Assembly (NCBI GenBank): GCA_948144175.1
Contig: CANXME010002275.1
Span: forward strand, 2,794,001 to 2,858,000
DNA: 64,000 bases
Direction: 5' to 3'
Source: Closterium sp. NIES-65
Taxonomy: Eukaryota; Streptophyta; Zygnematophyceae; Desmidiales; Closteriaceae
Below, in pieces: positions 57,001-64,000 of the stretch (position 1 is the first letter of the stretch; every line of letters starts with the position of its first letter). The translations under genes were made by a program, and so were the position numbers. Below the pieces are notes generated by a model. The model was not told the DNA's origin and ran no database searches. It saw only the letters and a list, made by a program, of their open reading frames with translations.

Positions 57001-57062
57001 AGCAGCACGCGACGCACGAACGGCGAGTGCACGTGGCCGTAGAGCGTCAGTCCCGTGCCCAT
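51040..57062 (-). CDS. Phi-like glutathione S-transferase, 5 exons, 219 aa
   Basis: Minus-strand exons: 57062-56976, 56770-56702, 56371-56323, 51742-51519, 51270-51040; all phases join and the total length is typical for the class. The N-terminal thioredoxin-fold domain starts MGTGLTLYGHVHSPFVRRVL, with Ser13 at the usual catalytic position. It continues through FEMKVVNTSKGDNKTPEFLA to PFGKMPVLDD and ESRAI, the glutathione-binding turn and Glu-Ser pair. The all-helical C-terminal domain contains YLVGGRCTLADLTHLPY and ends in WKKVQQLEPIPA. GSTs join glutathione to electrophiles or reduce peroxides in the cytosol. Intron 3 is about 4.6 kb and almost entirely repeat. Phi class is inferred from the ESRAI and TLADL blocks; a related class is possible. 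Confidence 0.93.
51766..51925. repeat. 9-bp minisatellite, left block, in GST intron 3
   Basis: CACACACAG units followed by CACGCACAG units. It begins about 25 bp from the exon 4 acceptor (minus strand). It is the same unit as 52914-55962 and was probably continuous with it before a retroelement fragment entered. Confidence 0.95.
51926..52913 (+). mobile_element. 5'-truncated Ty1/copia fragment: RNase H plus candidate LTR
   Basis: In frame from about 51928 to the stop at 52392 it encodes the copia RNase H C-terminus: CDASW, SCEAEYYSLG, CDNSAAI, KHIDIKHHFIRD and DIGTKPL. Next come a purine tract GAGGGGGAG (52418-52426) and a candidate LTR 52427-52913 (TGTTGTGCAG...TTTCTTCA). Reverse transcriptase and everything upstream are missing. 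It is from a different copia lineage than A and B. It lies on the strand opposite to the GST gene. Confidence 0.85.
52914..55962. repeat. 9-bp minisatellite, main block, about 338 copies, in GST intron 3
   Basis: Head-to-tail CACGCACAG and CACACACAG in irregular order; other variants are rare. The two forms differ only at the CpG. The length multiple of three and absence of stops create ORFs over 1000 codons that are artefacts. Confidence 0.97.
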
Positions 57063-57645
57063 CTTCGAGATGCGTGGTTCCCCTGTTGGAACACTGATTA
57101 TGTGATCTGGGTCGCGGAGACAGATCTTGGAAGACACGAGTGTGAAAATGAGGGAAGGCCAAGAGTGAACTCCCAAGGCTCGAATCCCAAAGATGCTTGG
57201 GATCAGCGGCACCGTGGATGAATGTGGCAAAAAGATGCCATACGGCCCACAATGGTATGGGTCAATGCCTTCACGTATGGCAAGGTCTTCGGTTCAGATC
57301 ACGGATTGCCGAACCTGGTGATTAGTTTCGCCTACATGCCGAGGCATATGTTAGGCTTGGCAAGGCCACTTCGTCACCTTCACGCAACCTCGCTCCAGCG
57401 TGTACCTACAATACCAGAAGCTGGCCTACAAAAGAACTCCACTATCTGGTCTTCAAATATATGCTACATATAAGTATGACCTTATCTTCGATAAGAATCA
57501 ATTGCTGCTTCACTTTCATGATACGAACGATCTGGCCCTAAGCGGCAGCATCTGTGCCACCCACGGTAGTATCTTTCCTCTACCCTACAGTGGAGTTACC
57601 TATGATTTAATTCCTCCCCATGTGCCATGATGAGGACTACGGGCT
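57063..57645. other. Interval between kinase 3' end and GST start
   Basis: No gene recognised. On the minus strand it must hold the kinase 3' UTR and the GST promoter. Confidence 0.4.
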
Positions 57646-60600
57646 TTAACTGGCATCTGTGTGCATCTTGATCCATGGGTGCTCTGCACGGGTGGACATG
57701 AGGGGGAGATGGGCAGGTTGCGGGTTAGGGTGTGCAGGGGTGTGAGCGTGGAAGGTGATGTGGTGAGGAGAGGGTGGTGAAGGAGGACAGTGAGTTTCAT
57801 CGCTGTGTTTTCAAACACCACCACGACAGTGCAGGAGGGAGCGTTTGAATGAGAGATAGACTGAGGGCGGGGTAAGGAAGGGGGGGGGAAGCGAGCGTGG
57901 TCTGGAGGTGAGAACGTATAGAGCCAGGCCTTTCCCAGACCAAAATCACTCACCAAGAATCTCCTTGCCAGTTATCCTCGTGGCCGGATCCTTGTCAAGC
58001 ATCCTCCTTATAAGCTCCTTGCACTCTGCCGACCGGTCGCCCCACTTGCTGTGGGGGAAGGGCACGTCATCCCCCAGAATGGACTCCTTGAGCGTCTTAC
58101 TTGCGCGCTCCCAGAAGGGAGGCGCCCCGGCCAGCATGACATAGAGCACCACACCAGCACTCCAGAGGTCAGCGGGCGGGCCGTACGCACCCTTGAGCAC
58201 CTCCGGGGCGATGTACTCAGGCGTGCCCAGCACCTCCCGGCACACCACGCCTGCAGTGAACCGCGTGGCCACGCCAAAGTCAATGAGCTTCATGTGGGTG
58301 TCGTCAGAGCGGTCGCACATGAGCACGTTCTCGGGCTTCACGTCCATGTGCAGCACGCCCCGTGCATGGCAGTGCAGCAGCACGCCCACTAGCGCCTTGC
58401 AGATGGCAGCAGCAGCGGGCTCAGGCATGCGGCCGCGCAGCTTGATGCGGTCAAAGAGGTCGCCGCCCTTGCAGAGCTCCATCACAATGTGAATGTTGTC
58501 GTCATCTTCAAACGTGGCATGCACCGCTACGATGTGCGGGTGGCCGCGCAGCTCCTCCAGGAACCCCACCTCGTTGCGCACGTCCTCCGCATCCTCCGCC
58601 GTCAGAATGCCCGCCTTGGCGATGCTCTTGCACGCAAACGTGAGCCCTGTCTGCCGCTGCACGCACTTGCGGATGATGCCGAACTGCCCACTGCCGATCT
58701 CCTTGCGGGCCACCACGTACTCCTCTCGGATGTCGGCATACGGCTTCCTCAGCACAAAATCACTCGCCCGTGCCTTCCTCCTCCGCTCCGCTGCCCGCTC
58801 TGACTGCTTCCACAGCCGCTGCTGCCGAGCCTGCTCTTCCAAACCTTGGCTTCTGTCAGGAGCTCCCTTGGCTTCCCAAGCCTCGCTGCCAGGCTTGGCA
58901 ACCAACGGCATCGTGGCTGTTGGGGACTGGTGGACTTGTGTTGTTGCTGCTGCTTCTGAGGTGGCCCTGTTGGAGCATTGCTGTGTGACTGTGGCGTGTG
59001 TGGTTGCAACGTGTGTGCTTGTGCTTTTGACAGTGCTGACACTGAAGCCAACACACGACACATGTGTGTGCTGGTGCAGGCTCGTCGTGACGTGCTGCTG
59101 CTGATGCTCCTCATGCACCTCACTCTGCTGGCTATGCTGCTGCCCCAACTGCTGCTGCTGCTGCTGCTGCTGTTGCTGCCACGCCTCTCTCCCGAGCCTC
59201 CCTCTCTGGTACGGCAGCGGCGAACCAGGCAAGGCAGCCCCAGGCACGAGCACGGGCGAGTGAAGAGCAGGAGGAGCAGCGGTGGTGGGGAAGGGCAGCA
59301 AGCCCACACTGGAAGGCGAGCGCGGCACAACGGCCGGGGAAAGAGGCCCGCTCACCCCCCTGCCATCACCTTGCCGCCCACTCTTCCCATCTGCGCCACC
59401 CCTGGCCCTGAGCGGGCTGAGAGTGAGTCCCAGCAGCCTGCCGCTGCCTCCCCCCTGAAACAGGCTGGACTGCGTGCCATGCGTGTCCCGCGCGCCCTTC
59501 CACACCTCGCGCCCGCTCCTGCTGCCCCACCCCATGCTGCTGCCCCCCTTGCTGCTCACACGCCCGCTCTCACCCCCCCCGCAACTGGTGCTAGTGGCAC
59601 CAGTGGGCGCGCCCGTGCCTGGCCCAGCGGGCCGCGAGTCCCGGCTGCTGCTGTACAGGTCCGAGAGCGCCAGCCGGCTGCTGCTGCGCCGGCAGCTGCC
59701 CCCGGCGGCGAGGGCGGCGGCAGCGGCGGAGGTGGAGGCGTTGACGGGGAAGCGAGGGCGCGCGTTGAACGAGCTGCTGCTGCCCAGGAACGCACCCGGG
59801 CACAGCGGCATACTGCCGCTGCCTCCACTGCACCCCTGCCTCTCCCCCTGCCTCTCCCCCTGCCTATCCCCCTGCCTCTCCCCCTGCCTCTCCCCCTGCC
59901 TATCCCCCTGCCTCTCCCCCTGCCTCTCCCCCTGCCTATCCCCCTGCCTCTCCCCCTGCCTCTCCCCCTGCCTCTCCCCCTGCCTCTCCCCTTGCATCTC
60001 TCCATGCCTCTCCCGGTGCCTCTCCCCATGCCCCTGAGCCACCTCCCACGCGCCTTCCTCCCTCCTCACCGCGCTCTCCTCGGCCTGTCCTTCCTCCTCC
60101 CCATCCACGCTCCAACCGCTCCCCCTTTCTAACCACTCCTCTTCTTCCCCCTCTCCCCCGTCCCCGTGTCTAGTTTCTGCGTCCTCTCGTGAACTGGTAA
60201 CCCTGTTACCAGCAACAGCGCCATGACTTGCAGCAGCATTGCCGCTCGCGGCAGCAGAGTTGGCGCAAGTGGCGGCAGCAACAGCAGCGGCGCTCATAGC
60301 GGGCGCAGCAGCAGAGCGGCCGCGAGCAGCAGTCGCAACGGCGCGCTGCAGTCTGAGCGCCAGGTCAGCGGACGCCCACCCATGCGCGCTCGCTCTCCGC
60401 GCATCCCTCTCACCTCCCCTTCCCTCTTGGCCCGTCATCCCATCCCCGCTATAAGCACTGCGTCGTTCCACCTGCTCCGATACACACCGCACTATCGCCC
60501 GCTTTCTCTGCCCATCCCCCCCAACCCGCTGCCGCGGCCGCTGCTGGGGAGACCCCCGCCGCTGCTGCGCCTGCCCGCTCATCCCCTCCCCGCCTCGCAA

Positions 60601-62361
60601 GCGCGCGTCGGGCCTCCACGAACCCGCCTCGTCCGAGTCACCGCGCGCGGGTGAGGTGGCAGAGATTGGCGCATCGGGCGCAGCGCGGGAGGAGAGCGAG
60701 CGCGAGTGGAGGCGCAGCAAGTCCGCGATGCTGAACGCCCGCCCCTGCGCCCCCGAGATCGCCCCCCGCCTCTGCGCCTGCTGCTGCTGCTGCTGCTGAC
60801 GAAACGTCCCTTCACTTATGCAGCTTGCGCTATCACCGGCGGCACTAGCAGCGCATGTGCTGGTGTGCGTTCCCGCGGCGACTGCCGTCCGCCCCAGCGG
60901 GCTCTTGGGCTGCGGCGACGCGCTCCTGCTCGCCGGGGAATGCGGCGTGGGCGACTTTAGGACGCCCAGGGGCGACGCTGGCGACAGCGATGCGAATCGC
61001 GAGTGCGACACGGTTGAGGAGGAGGAGAAGCAGGAGGCGGAGGGGGGGGAAGCAGAGGGCGTGGGGGAGGCGGGAGATGCCGGGGAGGCGGAAGGGGGAC
61101 AAGAAAAAGGGGCAGAGGCGGAATGCGGAAACGCGCCGGAGTGTTTGCGGGCAGAAGGGGAGGCTGGGGAGAAGGGATGGACCGGGGAGGGGGTGGCGGG
61201 GGAGAGGGATGACGGGGAGGAGGGGGAGAAGGAACCGCACAGCAGCTTTGGCGGAAGCGCAAAGCGGCGGACCGGCTGGTTCTTCGGGGACACCGGCCTG
61301 TGCGCGTCGTGCGGGCTACCCCACGTGGCCTTGGGCTGCGGTCGCGCGGGATCCGGCAGATTGTTGCATTCCTGCGTGCTCACAGCGGGAGTTCCTAGTG
61401 CCGTGCGGTTTGCGCTAGGGGCTAACGCGGTAACGGCCCCGGGACTAGTGGCAGGGGCATGGTGGGGTGAGGCGCAGCGAGGGCTGCCTGTGGCGTGGTC
61501 GGCTGTCGCGTGGTTGTAGCCTGGACCGAGCCGGCTCCGCGACCGCAGCCCCGCTACAGCCGCTCCTGCTGTCGACGGGGACGGCGGGCCTGCCGCTGCG
61601 AGTGAGAATCCCGACGGTGACACGTCAGTTGACGGCCAGTCCTCGTAAGCTGCTTCTGCTGGCGAGGGGCCTAGCCTTGTGGACTGTTGATCGCTTGGCG
61701 GGCGCCGCGCTCCAGAATGGTTGGCGTTACTAGGAGAGGAAAGCGGAGAAGCGTGACGCGGGGAGGAGAACGGGGAGGGGGGGCGAGGGGAAGCAGTACG
61801 CGGCGAAGCGAACGGAGAACGCGCGTGCGGGGAAGCGGGGCGCTGCGAAACGGCAGCGCCGCAGCTCTGCGACGAAGGAAGCCGCGCGCCTGGCGCCGGC
61901 AGTTGCGGCGAAGTGGCGGCGGGAAAGCTCTTCGACTCGACCATGGTTCTGTAGCGCGACGAGGGGGAGTCGCCGTGGGCGGAGAGATGCCCCGTGCGCG
62001 CGCCACCCTGACCGCCACTCGGGGACGCGGGTCCTTGGCGCGCGCGACAGCGACCGGGCACGGCGGAGTCCGGGGTGGAGGCAAGGCGAGGCGAGGAAGG
62101 CGACGCCGCGGACGAGGTCTCTCCGTTATTCACGCTAGCAGACCGGCAAGAGGCGAGTGGAGAACGAGGCGTGGCATGGCGGTTGGATGCTGCGCGACTC
62201 GGAGCGTTTGTGTCGCGCGCAGAGGGAGAGGGTGCGAGCTCGCGGAAGCGAGGAGAGCATTGCTGCGGGGGTGGCTGGTGGGAGAAAGCCGGGAGGTCTA
62301 GCGGCGGCGGCGCAATTAGGCGAGAGATGGAGCTCGCCCGTCGCTGCGTGTCTGTCGCCAT
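57646..62361 (-). CDS. Ser/Thr protein kinase, CDPK/PEPKR-like without EF hands, 1481 aa
   Basis: Two exons on the minus strand: 62361-57954 and 57683-57646. The short last exon supplies HPWIKMHTDAS, completing the kinase end across a GTGAGT...AG intron. Residues 1 to about 1200 are low-complexity, rich in Ser, Ala, Pro and Gly, with Gln runs and a GERQ/GDRQ repeat. The kinase domain is at about 1220-1476. It has glycine loop GSGQFG, the FACKSIAK lysine, HMDVKPEN catalytic loop, DFG, APEVL, and DLWSAGVVLYVML. HMD replaces the common HRD arginine, so it is a non-RD-type kinase. The sequence resembles CDPK-related plant kinases, and the HPWI-plus-short-tail ending recalls PEPKR2 from memory. 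No EF hand follows. It likely phosphorylates Ser/Thr; substrates unknown. Kinase domain is certain; the start codon of the long N-terminus is less so. Confidence 0.9.
59835..59995 (-). repeat. 12-bp coding minisatellite in the kinase gene
   Basis: On the plus strand, CTCTCCCCCTGC units with a TATCCCCCTGC variant. They encode the GERQ/GDRQ repeat in the disordered N-terminal part of the kinase protein. Confidence 0.93.
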
Positions 62362-63836
62362 GAATTGGGAACGTGTTGCACGCTCAGTTCAGGCTCGCTC
62401 TAATTCGGCATCACTACTCGTGTAGTAGATACACATGCGCGTCATTCCTAGTCACGATCTCGTCTGGAGTGCAAATTTAGAGTGATCAAAATTGTGCTCA
62501 CCATCAACCCTACGTGACTGTCTTGAGTTCCACTCACCTTCGCTGTCTCCATCCAAACAGAGGCAGCAAACAGTGGCAGCAAACAGTGGTCGAGGACAAT
62601 GCTCCTTGGCCTGATTAGCTGTGGGGGGAAGGAGGAGAGGGGGCAGCATTGACTGGAAAAGAAGCAGAGACGATCCGACGGCTGTGGTTCGTTAAGAAGC
62701 AGCGCACGTCAGATCCAACCACACTGGATGCACTGCAGTGTCGCCATTGGCCTAAGTGTGGGGTGGAAGAGGGAGGGAGTGGGTGGTGTGTGTGTTTGGG
62801 TTCGAGAAGCCACAGTGAGGGAAACGGATGGAAAAGGCGAACAGAGATGGATGGAGCTGGCTGACTGAACTGAACTGACATTCGCTGGTTCGCCTCAAGT
62901 CCGTGGTGGTTGGTGGTTACAGCTTGAAGTCGTCGAATCGCATCCACATCTTACGTACCTTGTCTCACAGAGCGACCAGAGCTAATCCACTTGGAAGAGC
63001 AAAATACTGCAAGTTCGTTGAGATTCAGGGTGTTTTAAACGAATTATTAGGGCGTCAACATGTCAGAACTGGGTGGAAACACGGGATGTAACACAGCAGC
63101 AAATATATGCACTGGGTAATGCTGAGTTTCTAATCAGCAAACTGGGTAATTGCACCTCAACGCCAAATGTTTTCGTTCAGCATGCCTTCTAGTCGCCGTT
63201 CCATTGCCAGCTGGCTCTCTGTTGGACTCGAAGCCGACATGGCTCCAACAAAACAGCACCATCACCATGTTCATGGCACAGAAACGTGCCGTTACAAGTA
63301 CTAGGCCGTACAGAGCTTAGTTCGGAAACCACACTACACAGGATGCAACTATGAGCTTCTATTCCATGTACGTATGTATAATACTCACCAACCCCAAGTT
63401 CTCATCCGGAGTCTCGAGTTCCCCCAAATTGCCTCATCCATCCTACCTTTGTTTAGGTGTCACCAAGTCGAGAGCTACCTTAGCTATTGCACGGCCTTGT
63501 TCGGCTGGCACATCAGCCCGCACGGATACAGGAAAACGACCACCATCTAACCTTCCTTGATAAGCGGATGGCTGCCGAAACTAACTGGTTCTGGAGGGCA
63601 ACCAAACAGCCTTAATGGCCCCCGTGCATTTTATTTATTTTATTTTGTTATTATATATATATATATATACGGGCGAGCGTTCCAAGAAACGCCAACTCCT
63701 GGCAATCGGGCGCTTCACTCATGCGGCGCAGTGCATGTGGTTGGGTGAAGATGCGGTGCATTCTGTTGCGATCAGAAAATTCATCGTCCCTAGGATCACC
63801 TCGGGTAGGTTGTCGGAGAATGCGTAGTAGTGTTGG
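62362..63836. other. Intergenic region upstream of the kinase gene
   Basis: Probably contains the kinase promoter near 62362-62640. The rest has no recognisable gene. A TA microsatellite sits at 63652-63669. Confidence 0.45.
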
Positions 63837-63952
63837 TGTCAGAATGTTATTCTCTAGCCTGTAGTGGGGTGCTCTATAGCGAGTACAACCCATCTAGGGT
63901 TTGCTATCCTCATTGCTGCTAGTAAAATCCTCCTTCTTTGCCTAAACTTTCA
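63837..63952 (+). mobile_element. LTR-like sequence of the A/B copia family
   Basis: TGTCAGAATGTTATTC...CCTGTAGTGGGGT...GAGTACAACCCATCTAGGGTT follows the same order of words as the LTR of element A. No primer site, purine tract or target duplication is visible, so it may be a diverged solo LTR or a partial copy near the window edge. Confidence 0.5.
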
Positions 63953-64000
63953 CTTGCCTACCTAGGACTTACCTAGCTGTGGCTCCTCACTATAACTACT

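Noticed and set aside
57600-57956. EF-hand region expected after a CDPK kinase domain
   Set aside because: The in-phase last exon gives HPWIKMHTDAS and a stop; no DxDxDG loops occur in any frame downstream.

Overview
This is a nuclear genomic window from a GC-rich streptophyte green organism, most likely a charophyte alga. A Closterium-like desmid is my best guess from memory of its repeat and copia style; this is not proven by the sequence. The evidence is plant-lineage genes with spliceosomal introns: a SINE1-type KASH protein, a plant-type HhH-GPD glycosylase-like protein, a phi-like glutathione S-transferase and a CDPK-like kinase without EF hands. LTR retrotransposons and minisatellites sit around and inside them. 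I placed exons by hand, requiring GT/GC...AG borders, preserved reading phase and family-like residues across each junction.

Layout. 1-1654: remnants of two nested minus-strand LTR elements, cut by the window edge. 1655-5365: no gene; a run of unrelated minisatellites. 5371-24155: a nested retrotransposon complex. The outer element E is non-coding, has 281-bp LTRs and is flanked by TTTTG target duplications. Two Ty1/copia elements of one family lie inside it in opposite orientation: A (+, 7187-14531, duplication TTTGC, one nonsense codon) and B (-, 15072-22400, duplication AGAAA, intact 1938-aa gag-pol). 24160-25275: a fold-back inverted repeat, then the promoter region of the first host gene.

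25276-42659 (+): an 11-exon gene for a predicted 1652-aa SINE1-like nuclear-envelope protein. It has an armadillo-type N-terminus, a long disordered middle, and a C-terminal membrane helix ending in FVPT-stop, the plant KASH signature. Its ninth intron holds an approximately 8.9-kb satellite of 73-bp units (about 122 copies), each with a perfect 20-bp palindrome. 43421-43937: solo LTR with a GTTTC duplication. 44308-49571 (+): six-exon plant-type HhH-GPD glycosylase-like gene (1107 aa). 49736-50727: nested terminal-inverted-repeat DNA elements.

51040-57062 (-): five-exon phi-like GST gene (219 aa). Its third intron is filled by about 3.2 kb of a 9-bp minisatellite, interrupted by a truncated copia fragment. 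57646-62361 (-): two-exon kinase gene (1481 aa) lying 5' of the GST in the same orientation. 62362-64000: intergenic, ending in an LTR-like sequence of the A/B family.

The four host genes do not form a pathway; each is an independent eukaryotic locus. The recurring theme is tandem-repeat growth at intron edges. In two genes the repeat unit includes the end of the exon together with its 5' splice site, producing rows of duplicated splice donors.
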